A stretch of 64,000 nt of DNA, taken from Gordonia aichiensis NBRC 108223. GTDB taxonomy: Bacteria > Actinomycetota > Actinomycetes > Mycobacteriales > Mycobacteriaceae. The notes under the pieces were generated by a model, which was given only the letters and a program-made list of their open reading frames with translations, had not been told where the DNA came from and ran no database searches. Of the stretch, positions 8,840-18,053 are shown one piece after another; the first letter of the stretch is position 1, and every line of letters starts with the position of its first letter. Where the stretch lies: positions 62,001-126,000 of the forward strand of contig NZ_BANR01000003.1 of assembly GCF_000332975.1 (NCBI RefSeq), given 5' to 3'. The position numbers and the translations under genes are program-made.

Positions 8840-9321
8840 GATGGCTGGATTCCTATCAGTTGTGAGACAACACGACGGTGCTCGCCGACTGGGTCACCGC
8901 TCCGAGGTGGGATGTGCACGCCGGGGAGATTGTCATACTCGTTGTGTCGACTCGCCGTTGGCTCTGCTAACGCAAATGGAACATACACCACGATTGGGGC
9001 AGAAACGAGACCCAGATCATCTGCGCTAAACGTAGAAAATACGGCCCGATGGTGTGCAGAGGGTCAAATTCGGCCGAAGTTCGGCTGCAGAAGATAGATA
9101 ATCAACCGTTCGTGCTAGTCACGAAACGTTTGGGGTCGGTCAGTCGATATACATGTGAATGCGGAGGGCGAGCACTGGCTGCGCACTCATTGACCGTTGG
9201 TGTATTATAGTGAATTGTTACAGGGGGTTGGACGAGTTCCGGGGGAACAACCGACGCAACCAGGCTCGTTGGGGTGAGCTTGGTTGCGGGCCGTGTGGGT
9301 GCCATTGCTCGGTGAGTTGTT
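8840..9321. promoter_or_regulatory. AT-richer divergent intergenic region of the polysaccharide locus
   Basis: This 482-base gap separates the ACP operon from the sugar transferase and holds no convincing gene. Its base composition is clearly lower in GC than the surroundings, mainly at 9040-9225. It should carry both divergent promoters. A TATTAT at 9203-9208 and a TTGACC at 9190-9195 are visible, but only 7 bases separate them, so they do not form a standard sigma-70 pair. Confidence 0.5.
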
Positions 9322-10908
9322 GTGAGCTCGTTTGACGCTGAAATTCAGTGCAAATTCTTGTGGGGGGCACAGTTGGGCGCACGAACGAACACGACGCACG
9401 ATCGTGTTGAACTCGACGAGTTCGAACGGATCGGGCGGCGCGGTCGCCAGCTTATGGCGGCCGTCCAGGTGACTGAATCACCTTGGGCTAGAACGTATCT
9501 GAGGAAAATAGCGGTCACCGATGTTGTCGTGATCACCGCCGCGGTCTTCGCGGCACAATGGTTGCGATTCGGCACGGGTGGCGGTCTCGACTACTTCGGT
9601 GGAGTCAGCGGTCGGCCGGCTTCACTGGTTTCGCTGTTCCTGATCGTCGCATGGACGCTTGCGCTGCGAGCCTTCCAATGTATGGACCGTCGGATCATCG
9701 GTTCCGGCAGCGTCGAGTACAGCCGCGTGCTCACGGCTTGCTTCTCGGTATTCGGTGCCTTGGGCATCGTGGTGATGGTCACGCAGCTAGAGGTCTCGCG
9801 CGGATACTTCGCTCTAGCGCTTCCCCTGGGCACGTTCGGGCTCTTGGCATCTCGCTGGATCTGGCGGCGGGCACTCTCTGCAGAGCGTCGTCGCGGAAAG
9901 AAGCTGGACCGCGTGCTCGTCGTCGGCGAAATGCACAGTGCTTCGCATCTCATCCGTCGCCTGCGCCAATCTCCCGAACTGGGCTTTGCGGTCATTGGCG
10001 TTTGTCTGCCGGTTGCCTCCGCGCGTGCAAAATCAGAACTGACCGTCGACGGTGAGTCGGTCCGCATCTACGGCGACTTCGATGATGTCGCACATGCAGT
10101 TTCGGCCTCCGGAGCTACGTCCGTCGCCGTGATGTCTGCCGAGGCACTCGGCCACGAGGCCATGCAAGACCTCTCGTGGAGCCTGCAGGGCATGGAGGTC
10201 GACATGATGGTTGCCCCGGGGGTCGCCGATGTCGCAGGACCTCGAGTGATGGTTCGCCCGGTTGCTGGTCTACCGCTACTGCATATCGACAAGCCTCAGT
10301 ACGAGGGCGCCAACAAGTTCCGGAAGGCATTCGTCGACCGTGTTGGCGCTGCGTTGATCATCTTGTGCGCCGCGCCGGTCCTCATGCTCGTCGCGATTGC
10401 CATCAAGCTGGATTCGGATGGGCCAGTTTTCTACCGCGCCACGCGAGTCGGACTTCACAACCAGCCATTTCGGATGTGGAAGTTCCGTTCGATGATTCCC
10501 GACGCCGACTCGTTGCGTACCGAACTGCATGAGCAGAACGAGGGGTCGGGCGTGCTCTTCAAGATCCGCGACGATCCCAGGGTGACACGGGTCGGAAAAT
10601 TCCTTCGTCGGTACAGCATCGACGAGGTTCCCCAGCTATTCAATGTGCTAACGGGATCGATGAGTCTGGTGGGCCCTCGACCGCCGCTGCCCGAAGAAGT
10701 GGACAAGTACGACGGGCGGGTCGCTCGTCGGATGCTGGTGAAGCCGGGTATGACCGGACTCTGGCAGGTCTCGGGTCGCTCTGACCTCTCCTGGGAAGAG
10801 ACTGTCCGGCTTGACCTTTCGTACGTCGAGAACTGGTCTGCCACACACGATCTTGTGATCATGTGGCGCACGTTGCGGGCAGTTGTGTCGAAAGACGGCG
10901 CGTACTGA
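9322..10908 (+). CDS. Polyprenyl-phosphate sugar-1-phosphate transferase (WbaP type)
   Basis: The protein has 528 residues from GTG 9322; an ATG at 9454 ([11 protein letters not shown]) is an alternative start since neither has a strong ribosome site. About five N-terminal membrane helices are followed by a nucleotide-binding-like middle domain ([19 protein letters not shown]), and a C-terminal bacterial sugar transferase domain: [47 protein letters not shown] and [14 protein letters not shown]. This enzyme starts the repeat unit by moving a sugar phosphate onto undecaprenyl or decaprenyl phosphate. It is the committed step for the adjacent polysaccharide genes. Its stop is one base from the converging menE stop. 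Confidence 0.9.
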   Translation: MSSFDAEIQCKFLWGAQLGARTNTTHDRVELDEFERIGRRGRQLMAAVQVTESPWARTYLRKIAVTDVVVITAAVFAAQWLRFGTGGGLDYFGGVSGRPASLVSLFLIVAWTLALRAFQCMDRRIIGSGSVEYSRVLTACFSVFGALGIVVMVTQLEVSRGYFALALPLGTFGLLASRWIWRRALSAERRRGKKLDRVLVVGEMHSASHLIRRLRQSPELGFAVIGVCLPVASARAKSELTVDGESVRIYGDFDDVAHAVSASGATSVAVMSAEALGHEAMQDLSWSLQGMEVDMMVAPGVADVAGPRVMVRPVAGLPLLHIDKPQYEGANKFRKAFVDRVGAALIILCAAPVLMLVAIAIKLDSDGPVFYRATRVGLHNQPFRMWKFRSMIPDADSLRTELHEQNEGSGVLFKIRDDPRVTRVGKFLRRYSIDEVPQLFNVLTGSMSLVGPRPPLPEEVDKYDGRVARRMLVKPGMTGLWQVSGRSDLSWEETVRLDLSYVENWSATHDLVIMWRTLRAVVSKDGAY

Positions 10909-10909
10909 G

Positions 10910-12097
10910 TCAGCGATACCTCTGGCGCAGCGCGCGCCGATCGACTTTGCCCGGCCCGCGCAGCGGGAGCGCGTCGATTTCGATGACCTCGCGCGGCGCG
11001 GCGTAGCGATCAAGTCGCTCGGCAACAGCTCCACGAACGCGCTCGGCGTCGAATCCGGCTGTGCCCGAGGTGACCACGAACGCGACGACCTTCTCGCCGA
11101 GCTTCTCGTCGGGCAGTCCGACCACCGCGCACTCGGCGATCGACTCGTCGTCGAGGATGACGGCCTCGACGACCTGCGGCACGACGGTGAGTCCACCGGT
11201 GGTGACGGCCTCGTCGGCACGGCCGATGATGCTCAGGACGCCGTCGTCGACGCGGCCGAGGTCGTCGGTGAGGAACGTCTTGGCATCCGACGTCAGCGCG
11301 AACGCCGGGTGGTCTGGCAGGTTGCGGTAGCCGTGGGCCACCATCGGGCCCGAGAGTGCTACGCGCCCAACGCCTTCGGGGTTCGGGTCGATGAGCGTGA
11401 TGGTCACGCCGTCGAGTGGGACACCATCGTAGACACAGCCTCCGCCGGTCTCGCTCATGCCATAGGTGCGCACGATTGGGAGCCCGGCGTCGAGCGCTCG
11501 GCGCAGCAGCGGCGCCGGGGTTGCGGCACCACCGACGAGCAGGGAGTCCGCTTCGCGGAGCGAGGCGGTGGCGCGTGGGGAGTCGAGTACCTTGATCAGC
11601 TGCGTCGGCACCAGTGAGGTGTAGCGGCGCGGGCCGTCCAGAGCGTCGAGTGCATCGGCGAAGACGTCGGGATCGAACCCGGAGGAGACGTCGAGGACTC
11701 CTGGTGTGACACCCGCAGCGAGCGCCCTGAGGAGGACCTGGAGGCCCGCGATGTGGTGCGGAGCGAGCGCGAGCAGCCAGTTGCCAGGACCGCCGAGACG
11801 GGCGTGCGTGGCGTTCGCCGACGCTGTCAGGGTCTCCGGGGTGTGCTGCGCGCCCTTGGGGATGCCGGTGGTGCCCGACGTGGAGATGACGAGCGAGACG
11901 TCGTCGTCGATCGGTGAATCGGCGCCGAGGGCGTCGGCGAGGTGCGCGGCGTGGGCCGGGTCGGCCGCGGGGACCGGCAGCGCCGCGGTGCGTTCTGCTG
12001 CCGGGGAAGCGGCGTCGACGATGCGCAGTAGTTGCTCGCGCAGCTGTAGGACCGTCTCATCAGCGGGCAGGGGCAGCGGTCGCAGGATGCGGGTCAC
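10910..12097 (-). CDS. menE: O-succinylbenzoate--CoA ligase MenE
   Basis: The protein is 395 residues from the GTG at 12097, chosen because the longer frame upstream overlaps the DUF3349 gene and is not enzyme-like. The AMP-binding P-loop [12 protein letters not shown] is near residue 115, the adenylate-contact motif [14 protein letters not shown] follows, then [16 protein letters not shown], and the C-terminal catalytic Lys is in [10 protein letters not shown]. It activates o-succinylbenzoate to its CoA ester in menaquinone synthesis. Order with DUF3349, a small membrane protein and pitA matches M. tuberculosis Rv0542c-Rv0545c. The protein starts 10 bases after the DUF3349 stop. Confidence 0.92.
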   Translation of the reverse strand: MTRILRPLPLPADETVLQLREQLLRIVDAASPAAERTAALPVPAADPAHAAHLADALGADSPIDDDVSLVISTSGTTGIPKGAQHTPETLTASANATHARLGGPGNWLLALAPHHIAGLQVLLRALAAGVTPGVLDVSSGFDPDVFADALDALDGPRRYTSLVPTQLIKVLDSPRATASLREADSLLVGGAATPAPLLRRALDAGLPIVRTYGMSETGGGCVYDGVPLDGVTITLIDPNPEGVGRVALSGPMVAHGYRNLPDHPAFALTSDAKTFLTDDLGRVDDGVLSIIGRADEAVTTGGLTVVPQVVEAVILDDESIAECAVVGLPDEKLGEKVVAFVVTSGTAGFDAERVRGAVAERLDRYAAPREVIEIDALPLRGPGKVDRRALRQRYR

Positions 12098-12107
12098 CGT
12101 GGAAAAG

Positions 12108-12452
12108 CTACTCCGGCTCGCCGTTGCCGCCCGGAGGCGGATCGAGGGGGTGGTCGTTGAACGGCCAGCCGCGTGACTCGAGATAGGCGCGGACACGCTC
12201 GATGTCGGCCTCGTGGGGGAGTTCGTGGGTGACCTTGGAGATCTTGACGCCCGCGTCGATCTTGGAGATCGGCTCGGGGGGTGGTGCTGATTCGCGGATG
12301 AGCTCGCCCGAGACCTCGTCGACCTCATCTTCACTCAGTTGGCGTCGCAGGAGGGCGACGAGAGGGATGTAGTCATCGGTGGGTACGCCGTCGGGATATC
12401 CCGCGCGCAACCAGTCGATGATCTTCTTCAAAAACTGCGGCCGGTCGGCCAC
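12108..12452 (-). CDS. DUF3349 domain protein (copy 1)
   Basis: The protein has 114 residues from GTG 12452, which has a purine-rich GAGAGGGGG ribosome site. It shows the family pattern of two small halves: IIDWLRAGYPDGVPTDDYIPL with LLRRQL, then ELPHEADIERVRAYLESRGWPF. It is paralogous to the gene that follows upstream at 12569-12898. Structural work on mycobacterial DUF3349 proteins shows small helical folds without clear catalytic function. The conserved position next to menE suggests a link to the membrane or quinone pathway, but that is only context. Confidence 0.8.
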   Translation of the reverse strand: MADRPQFLKKIIDWLRAGYPDGVPTDDYIPLVALLRRQLSEDEVDEVSGELIRESAPPPEPISKIDAGVKISKVTHELPHEADIERVRAYLESRGWPFNDHPLDPPPGGNGEPE

Positions 12453-12568
12453 GCCGTTCCCCCTCTCGCACACACAGAACGTTCATGGCTCTGGTCTGCG
12501 ATTCTAAGCGGTCCGCGCCTGCTCGTGGCAGGCGCGGACCGGGTTGATCGTGCACGTCGAACGTCGGT

Positions 12569-12898
12569 TCAGTTCACGTTGCTCTGTTCTCGATCGTCGG
12601 AGTCTGCCGCCAGGGGCCACCCGACTGCTGCGAGACGCGACGCGACCTGGTTGACCTCGTAGTCGCCGGGCGGTTGGTCGGAGACCTTGGCGATGGCGTT
12701 GCGGATCTGTTCTTCGGTGAGCGGAGTACCGATTCCCTGCTCGGCGGCCAGTTCCATGCACACGCGCATGATCTGATCCTCGTCGAGCACCTTGGTCAGC
12801 AGGGCGAGCAGCGGCGGAAAGTCCGTGGGCGGGATTCCCTCGGGGTATCCCTTGCGAATCCAGTTGATCGCGGATTCGAACAACGATGCGTTGGCCAT
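12569..12898 (-). CDS. DUF3349 domain protein (copy 2)
   Basis: The protein has 109 residues with the same layout as its neighbour: INWIRKGYPEGIPPTDFPPLLALL in the first half and YEVNQVASRLAAVGWPL in the second. The pair probably arose by tandem duplication; the corresponding M. tuberculosis locus (Rv0543c) has one such gene at this place. No motif suggests a catalytic role. Confidence 0.8.
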   Translation of the reverse strand: MANASLFESAINWIRKGYPEGIPPTDFPPLLALLTKVLDEDQIMRVCMELAAEQGIGTPLTEEQIRNAIAKVSDQPPGDYEVNQVASRLAAVGWPLAADSDDREQSNVN

Positions 12899-12941
12899 GA
12901 TGCCTTTCGGTTCGAAGCGTCGAGCGGGGGTTGCGCAGGTG

Positions 12942-13226
12942 CTACTTGTACGCCCACTCGGGGAAGAGCTTGATGTCGAAGTAGTAGTTGAGGGTCTGAC
13001 GGCAGATCCACAGCAGGCCGACGACGATCACGGCTGCCACGATCGCGAAGAGGATGTAGCCGACGATCCGCAGCGCGGGGTTGGGTGCCGACGTGGTGCC
13101 GTCGGCATTGGTGCCGCCCTCGCCGCGTGCTTCGAAGAGCATGCCGATCGCGAACAGTGCGGGCAGACCCGCACCGAGTACGAGACCGATCGCGAAGACC
13201 TTGAGAATTGATTCGACGATGTCCAT
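12942..13226 (-). CDS. Small two-helix membrane protein (Rv0544c-like)
   Basis: The protein has 94 residues with two hydrophobic helices, about residues 7-28 (VFAIGLVLGAGLPALFAIG) and 52-73 (IVGYILFAIVAAVIVVGLLW), and a short polar loop between. The conserved C-terminus YFDIKLFPEW sits on one side of the membrane. It lies directly downstream of pitA in the same orientation as in mycobacteria, so a helper of phosphate transport is possible, but no function is established. Confidence 0.75.
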   Translation of the reverse strand: MDIVESILKVFAIGLVLGAGLPALFAIGMLFEARGEGGTNADGTTSAPNPALRIVGYILFAIVAAVIVVGLLWICRQTLNYYFDIKLFPEWAYK

Positions 13227-13267
13227 GAGAGTTCAGCTGTTCCTTCAGTCGTCTGTGTCTCGGCGGA

Positions 13268-14512
13268 CTAGGTCATCGCCGTGGGGTCGGGAACCTGGCG
13301 CGGGCCGTCCTGTGCGCTCGGCGGGATGATCGAGTTGGTCTCGTCGTCCCACTCGTCGTTGACGTTGTTGGAATCGACCTTGTTCTGCTGTGCGCGCCAG
13401 TACATGTAGCCCGACGCCGCGCAGAGGAGAACGAAGATGACGATCGCGCCGGTGACATCACCGAGCAGGTGGCCGAGGCCGTAGCAGATCGCGCCGACGA
13501 TGCCCGCGGCCGGAAGCGTGGTGACCCAGGCGATCACCATGCGGCCCGCGACAGCCCAGCGGACCTGCGCGCCCTTCTTGCCGACGCCCGAACCGAGGAT
13601 CGAGCCGGTGGCGACCTGCGTCGTCGACAGCGCCATGCCTGCAGCGGAGCTGGTCAGGATGATCGCGGCCGAGCTGGCCTCAGCGGCCATGCCCTGCGGC
13701 GAGTTGATCTCGACGAGACCCTTGCCCAGTGTGCGGATGATGCGCCATCCGCCGAGGTAGGTGCCCAGTGCGATGGCCGCGGCGCAGCTGAAGACCACCC
13801 AGATCGGCAGGCCGTGCTTGACCGACGACGAGCTGAGGTGGCCGGTGGAGATCAGGGCGAGGGCGATGACACCCATCGTCTTCTGCGCGTCACCCGTGCC
13901 GTGGGCGAGGGAGACGAGCGAGGCGGTGACGATCTGACCTGAGCGGAAGCCCTTCTCCTTGCGGGAGTCGAGGACGCTGGCGGTGATCCGGTAGATCAGC
14001 CAGGTGCCGACCGCTGCCACCGCACAGGCGATGAACGGCGATGCCAGCGCGGGGATGATGACCTTCGACAGCACGCCGTGCCAGTCGATGCCGCTGGCAC
14101 CCAGCGCGGCGATACCCGAGCCGATCAGGCCACCGAAGAGCGCGTGGCTCGAGCTCGACGGCAGACCGAAGAGCCAGGTGAAGAGGTTCCAGAGGATGCC
14201 GCCGACGAGTCCAGCGAAGATGATGAGCAGGGCCTCGTTGGCATCGATGCCGGAGATGAGGTCTCCGGACTTGTTCTGCAGGTGAAGGATGTTCTTGGTG
14301 ATCGTCGCGGCCACCTCGACCGAGAGGAACGCGCCGACCAGGTTGAGGATAGCCGCGATTGTCACCGCGACCTTTGGCTTGAGTGCGCCCGTGGCGATGG
14401 ATGTCGCCATGGCGTTTCCGGTGTCATGAAATCCGTTGGTGAAGTCGAATCCCAGTGCTGTGATGACCAGTAGCACCAGGACAAGCATCTCTCCGCTCAT
14501 GCGCAATATCAT
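13268..14512 (-). CDS. pitA: Low-affinity inorganic phosphate transporter PitA
   Basis: The protein has 414 residues and about ten membrane helices. Both PiT repeats are present: FDFTNGFHDTGNAMATSI near residues 23-40 and LAHGTGDAQKTMGVIALAL in the second half. It is expected to import phosphate with cations. The first ATG is at 14512; the ATG at 14500 (MSGEMLVLVLL) aligns better with known PitA starts, and neither has a clear ribosome site. The C-terminal tail is hydrophilic. A PHO-box-like direct repeat sits about 85 bases upstream of this gene. Confidence 0.92.
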   Translation of the reverse strand: MILRMSGEMLVLVLLVITALGFDFTNGFHDTGNAMATSIATGALKPKVAVTIAAILNLVGAFLSVEVAATITKNILHLQNKSGDLISGIDANEALLIIFAGLVGGILWNLFTWLFGLPSSSSHALFGGLIGSGIAALGASGIDWHGVLSKVIIPALASPFIACAVAAVGTWLIYRITASVLDSRKEKGFRSGQIVTASLVSLAHGTGDAQKTMGVIALALISTGHLSSSSVKHGLPIWVVFSCAAAIALGTYLGGWRIIRTLGKGLVEINSPQGMAAEASSAAIILTSSAAGMALSTTQVATGSILGSGVGKKGAQVRWAVAGRMVIAWVTTLPAAGIVGAICYGLGHLLGDVTGAIVIFVLLCAASGYMYWRAQQNKVDSNNVNDEWDDETNSIIPPSAQDGPRQVPDPTAMT

Positions 14513-14594
14513 GCGGCCCCGCTTAAGGTTTCGCCTAAATTACGTTCGACCGCCGTATGTTCGTGACCTGCGGGTTTGCCTATCTGCACATGCT

Positions 14595-14616
14595 GTTCAT
14601 CTAGTGTTCACCAACT
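14595..14616 (+). promoter_or_regulatory. PHO-box-like direct repeat
   Basis: Two consecutive 11-base units, GTTCATCTAGT and GTTCACCAACT, match the actinobacterial PHO-box layout (GTTCA core repeated every 11 bases) used by PhoP of Streptomyces and by RegX3-like regulators. It lies between divergent pitA and the LLM oxidoreductase gene. Regulation of pitA by phosphate is inferred. Confidence 0.5.
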
Positions 14617-14772
14617 GGACCGTGGGTGGACACCATTTGCGGGGCGAACGACCGCTCGGGTGTGAGCGCCATCTCTGCCGACGACACGACCGCGGTGGCC
14701 GGCGCGCTGTGGCGAGCGAACGCTCGGGCGGGCCTATCGGGACGTCGAACCGCTGTGGAAGAATCCGAGAGC

Positions 14773-15843
14773 ATGACCGCATCTGCCATCAAGCTCGGTA
14801 TGCCCATCAACTACGCGGGGGACTTCCGCGAGACCATCGACAACCTCGTCGACTTCGAGGCGGCGGGTGTCGCGCGAATCGCTGTGCCCGAGGCGTACAG
14901 CTTCGATGCGGTGAGCCAGCTCGGCTACATCGCGGCGCGCACCGAGAAGATGGAACTGCAGTCGGGCATCCTGCCGATGTACTCGCGGACGCCGTCGAAC
15001 CTGGCTATGACGGCGGCAGGCCTCGACTTCATCAGCGGCGGAAGGTTCGTGCTGGGGATCGGGGCGTCGGGGCCGCAGGTCATCGAGGGCTTCCACGGCG
15101 TGAAGTACGACTACCCGGTGGGCCGTGCCCGCGAGAATGCCGACATCTGCCGGTTGATCTGGCGCCGGGAGAAGACGGAGTACCGCGGCAAGCACTACAC
15201 GTTGCCGTTCACCAAGGAAGACGGCGGAACCGGCTTGGGTAAGCCGCTCAAGATCATCAATCACCCTGTGCGCGAACGCATTCCGATGCTGCTCGCTGCG
15301 ATCGGCCCCAAGAACACCGAGCTGGCGGCCGAGATGTTCGAGGAGTTCCAGCCGTTCCTGTTCCATCCCGAGTACGTCGACGTCGCATTCGGTGAGCCGT
15401 TGGCAGCAGGCAAGGCCAAACGTGATCCGTCGCTGCCGGAACTCGGCATCGTGGTGCAGGCGACCGCGCGGGTGACCGAGGACCCCGAGCAGATCGAGAA
15501 CGCGTCGCAGATGGTGCGGCACCAGGCTGCCCTCTACATCGGCGGCATGGGCGCGCGTGGCAAGAACTTCTACAACCAGCTGACCGTCCGCTACGGCTAT
15601 GCCGACGCGGCCAAGGAGATCCAGGATCTCTATCTCGACGGCAAGAAGGCCGAGGCAGCTGCCGCGGTGCCCGCGGAACTTGTTGCGGCGATGAGCCTGA
15701 TCGGCCCGCGCTCGCTGGTGGCCGAGCGGGCCGAGGCCTTCCGCGCCGCGGGCGTCACGTGCATCCTCGCGGCCCCCGCCGCGCCGACGCACAAGGAGCG
15801 GGTGCAGGAGATGGGCCAGCTCGCCGAGATCTTCGCGGGGTAG
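14773..15843 (+). CDS. F420-dependent LLM-class oxidoreductase
   Basis: The protein has 356 residues from ATG 14773, chosen because upstream residues in the same frame do not look like protein of this family. It is a luciferase-like TIM barrel: KLGMPINYAG at the first strand, MYSRTPSNLAMTAAGLD near 75, GRFVLGIGASGPQVIEGFHG near 93-112 and LGIVVQATARV later. Such enzymes use reduced F420 as hydride donor in Mycobacteriales; the substrate is unknown. It is the only gene on the plus strand between pitA and ydcF, suggesting a single transcript. Confidence 0.85.
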   Translation: MTASAIKLGMPINYAGDFRETIDNLVDFEAAGVARIAVPEAYSFDAVSQLGYIAARTEKMELQSGILPMYSRTPSNLAMTAAGLDFISGGRFVLGIGASGPQVIEGFHGVKYDYPVGRARENADICRLIWRREKTEYRGKHYTLPFTKEDGGTGLGKPLKIINHPVRERIPMLLAAIGPKNTELAAEMFEEFQPFLFHPEYVDVAFGEPLAAGKAKRDPSLPELGIVVQATARVTEDPEQIENASQMVRHQAALYIGGMGARGKNFYNQLTVRYGYADAAKEIQDLYLDGKKAEAAAAVPAELVAAMSLIGPRSLVAERAEAFRAAGVTCILAAPAAPTHKERVQEMGQLAEIFAG

Positions 15844-15871
15844 CCGCGGGAGCGGTAACGGGGGCCTGCGT

Positions 15872-15892
15872 GGCCGACTGCGTGGGTCGGCC
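15872..15892. terminator. Hairpin between converging genes
   Basis: GGCCGAC and GTCGGCC form a perfect 7-bp stem around a 7-base loop in the 59-base gap between the oxidoreductase and the converging YdcF-like gene. There is no T tract, so termination here is a guess from position. Confidence 0.4.
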
Positions 15893-15902
15893 CGCTGCAC
15901 CC

Positions 15903-16544
15903 TTACCTATCGCATCCGAGGATCGCGGCCTTGGTGAGTCCGGCGTACTGGTAGGCGAATGTGTACGCCCAGAACATCGTCGACGACGGGTAGTTACGCG
16001 GCACCGGGCGCATCACGACGTCGCCGTCGAAGCACTGGCCGAAAATGTAGCGGGCGCGCACCAAGTGGTATCGCCAGCTGATCACGATCACCGAGTGCCA
16101 GTTGCGCTGCTTCGCCATCCGCTGGGCGAACATCGCCTCGCCGCGTGTGGTCGATGGGTCGGGCGAAAAGCAGATGACTTCGATGTCGGCGGTGCCCGAT
16201 GAACAGACCCGTTGCATCAGCGATTGGCCGCCGTGGTGATACCCGCCGTTGATGTACGGGTCTGAGATGAGGACCGTCTTCGCGTAACCCTCGCGGGCGA
16301 GTTGCAGGCCGTAGTCTTCCCGCCCGTCGTGCTCGCCGCCGAGTACGACGATGGCGTCGACCTTGCGCAGTGCGTCGGAGTGCTCACGGTAGAAGAGTTG
16401 ATAGCCGACGCCCGCGTAGGCGGCGATGAACACCACGAGCGCCACGACAAGCGAGAGCACGGTGCGGAGTCTGGGGCGGCGGGGCCTGACGAATCGTCGA
16501 CGTCGGGGTGAACTGTCAGCGCGTGACGTCGGAGCGGTCGTCAC
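15903..16544 (-). CDS. YdcF/SanA-like DUF218 membrane protein
   Basis: The protein has 213 residues from GTG 16544, supported by GGAGGA eight bases upstream. One N-terminal helix (LRTVLSLVVALVVFIAAYAGVG is within 24-46) follows a basic segment, then a DUF218 domain outside the membrane: VDAIVVLGG, EDYGLQLAREGYAKTVLIS, CFSPDPSTTRGEAMFA and VIVISWRYHLVRARY. The family is linked to envelope integrity and vancomycin sensitivity in other bacteria, but the reaction is not settled. Confidence 0.82.
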   Translation of the reverse strand: MTTAPTSRADSSPRRRRFVRPRRPRLRTVLSLVVALVVFIAAYAGVGYQLFYREHSDALRKVDAIVVLGGEHDGREDYGLQLAREGYAKTVLISDPYINGGYHHGGQSLMQRVCSSGTADIEVICFSPDPSTTRGEAMFAQRMAKQRNWHSVIVISWRYHLVRARYIFGQCFDGDVVMRPVPRNYPSSTMFWAYTFAYQYAGLTKAAILGCDR

Positions 16545-16687
16545 TGGGCAAGTCCTCCGGCCGGCAATAGAGCCTCGTTTTCGGGTTCGTCGGGGCGGGG
16601 CCGACGGAGAACCCCTGCTGCGCTCGGGACTCTTCGTACGACGACCGGTGTACTCATCCGCGGATTGAAAAAAGAGCTAAATCCATG

Positions 16688-16742
16688 CCGTTCAGAGGAC
16701 GAAAAAGCCTGTCTGAGCGGTTCTTTGGTAACACGAAGAACC
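16688..16742 (+). other. Two overlapping inverted repeats upstream of EAL gene
   Basis: CCGTTCAGA (16688-16696) can pair with TCTGAGCGG (16712-16720), and GGTTCTT (16719-16725) pairs perfectly with AAGAACC (16736-16742). The GG at 16719-16720 is shared, so the two stems compete. The surrounding 16660-16790 is unusually A/T rich for this genome. The rest of the 272-base gap between ydcF and the EAL gene holds no gene that I can support. Confidence 0.45.
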
Positions 16743-16816
16743 AATCAATGGAACTTGAATTGGGGTACTTGGATCCAACTCACACCTAACGACCGCGTTG
16801 ATCGTAAACTGCTCGC

Positions 16817-18022
16817 GTGGAGAGGGCATCGGACGACGAGGGGTCAGGCGCACTGCCCGATGTCGTCGTCTCCACTCTGGCCGATCCGCAGCGTCGCGCG
16901 TGCGCGGTCTATGGCCATCGGAAGACCGTGGCCGCCGCGCTGGGAGTCGTCGCCGAAGTCGTCGAGGCTCTCGGGCCGGGAGTGCTGTCAGACCAACGAG
17001 CGCCTCTTGAGTGGGTGCTCTGGATACCTCAGGACGTCGAGCGCATTCTGGCGGTGCTCGACCGGGGACTCGCCGCCTCAGCGTCGGTCATCGACGCAAC
17101 GCGCGTCTTCGTCGACTTTGCCTACGGAGTGTCGGGTGATGTGTCGGCTACGTCAGAGGATCGCGGGACCGATGCCGGCGCGGTCGTGCGTTCGGCGGAT
17201 GCGGCGCTGAGCCTTGCGCTGGAAACGCAGCGGCGGATGGCCATCGCCCAGACCGACACGTACGCGCGTCTCGAGGAATCGCTCGATCTCGCTGTGCGGC
17301 TGACGACGTCGTCGGGCATGGATTTTCAGCAGTTCTACCAACCGATCGTGCGGATGGCAGACGGTGTGACGGTCGGGTTCGAGTCCTTGCTGCGGTGGAT
17401 CACGGCCGATGGCGTACTGCTGCCCGGCGACTTCCTCGCTGTCGCGGAGCACACGTCGACGATTGTGCCGATCGGCCGCAACGGGGTCACCCAGGCGGTG
17501 CGGGCACTGCGCGACTCGATCGAACCGCGCTACGGGCCGGACGCCTTTGTCAGCATCAACCTCTCGCGTCAGCAGCTCGTCGACGACACCATCGTCGACC
17601 ATGTGGTCGCGGAGATCGACAGGTACGGCGTGGGGCCGGGGCAGATCTGGATCGAGGTGCAGGAGAACGAGGTCATCGGCTTCGACACCGATGCCCAGCG
17701 GGCCGTCGAGCGGCTGCACGACAGCGGGTGCACGATCTCCATCGACGACCTCGGGTCGGGTTTCTCGGCACTACGGTACGTGCGCGACCTGCCGGTCGAC
17801 GTCTTGAAGGTCGACCGTGCACTCATCTCGGCGATGCCGGACAGTCCGTCCGACCGCGCAGTGGTGCGCGCGATCTGTGAGATGGCGCAGACGATGGATA
17901 TCGCTACCGTCGCCGAGGGCGTGGAACTGTCCATCGACTTCAGCGGCGTCGAAGAACTCGGGTTCCAGTACGCACAGGGCATCTACTTCGGCGCGCCCGC
18001 ACCGTTCGCGCCGAGAGACTGA
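16817..18022 (+). CDS. EAL-domain c-di-GMP phosphodiesterase with decayed GGDEF domain
   Basis: The protein has 401 residues from GTG 16817. Residues about 170-395 are an EAL domain with the key acidic and metal residues kept: GFESLLRW (Glu of the EAL signature, read as ESL), SINLS, EVQENEV, SIDDLGSGFSALRY, LKVDR and AEGVE. Phosphodiesterase activity is therefore plausible. Residues about 25-145 line up by eye with a GGDEF domain without its N-terminal part: VYGHRKTVAAAL for the GHxxGDxLL helix, QRAPLEWVLWIP in the place of the GGDEF motif, and FAYGVS with VRSADAALSLA at the end. It is expected to be soluble and to lower c-di-GMP. It sits 31 bases from the converging menB stop. Confidence 0.88.
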   Translation: MERASDDEGSGALPDVVVSTLADPQRRACAVYGHRKTVAAALGVVAEVVEALGPGVLSDQRAPLEWVLWIPQDVERILAVLDRGLAASASVIDATRVFVDFAYGVSGDVSATSEDRGTDAGAVVRSADAALSLALETQRRMAIAQTDTYARLEESLDLAVRLTTSSGMDFQQFYQPIVRMADGVTVGFESLLRWITADGVLLPGDFLAVAEHTSTIVPIGRNGVTQAVRALRDSIEPRYGPDAFVSINLSRQQLVDDTIVDHVVAEIDRYGVGPGQIWIEVQENEVIGFDTDAQRAVERLHDSGCTISIDDLGSGFSALRYVRDLPVDVLKVDRALISAMPDSPSDRAVVRAICEMAQTMDIATVAEGVELSIDFSGVEELGFQYAQGIYFGAPAPFAPRD

Positions 18023-18053
18023 ACGCCGACCTCTCGGCCGGCGGTAGTCGCCC

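Noticed and set aside
9190-9208. TTGACC and TATTAT as a sigma-70 promoter
   Set aside because: Only 7 bases separate the boxes; a normal spacer is 16-19.
10911-11617. Plus-strand open frame opposite menE
   Set aside because: It is a shadow of the GC-rich menE coding strand and reads as low-complexity Arg/Asp-rich protein.
16545-16816. GEMM-type c-di-GMP riboswitch before the EAL gene
   Set aside because: The stems do not match the GEMM consensus core, and no GNRA tetraloop-receptor pair is visible.
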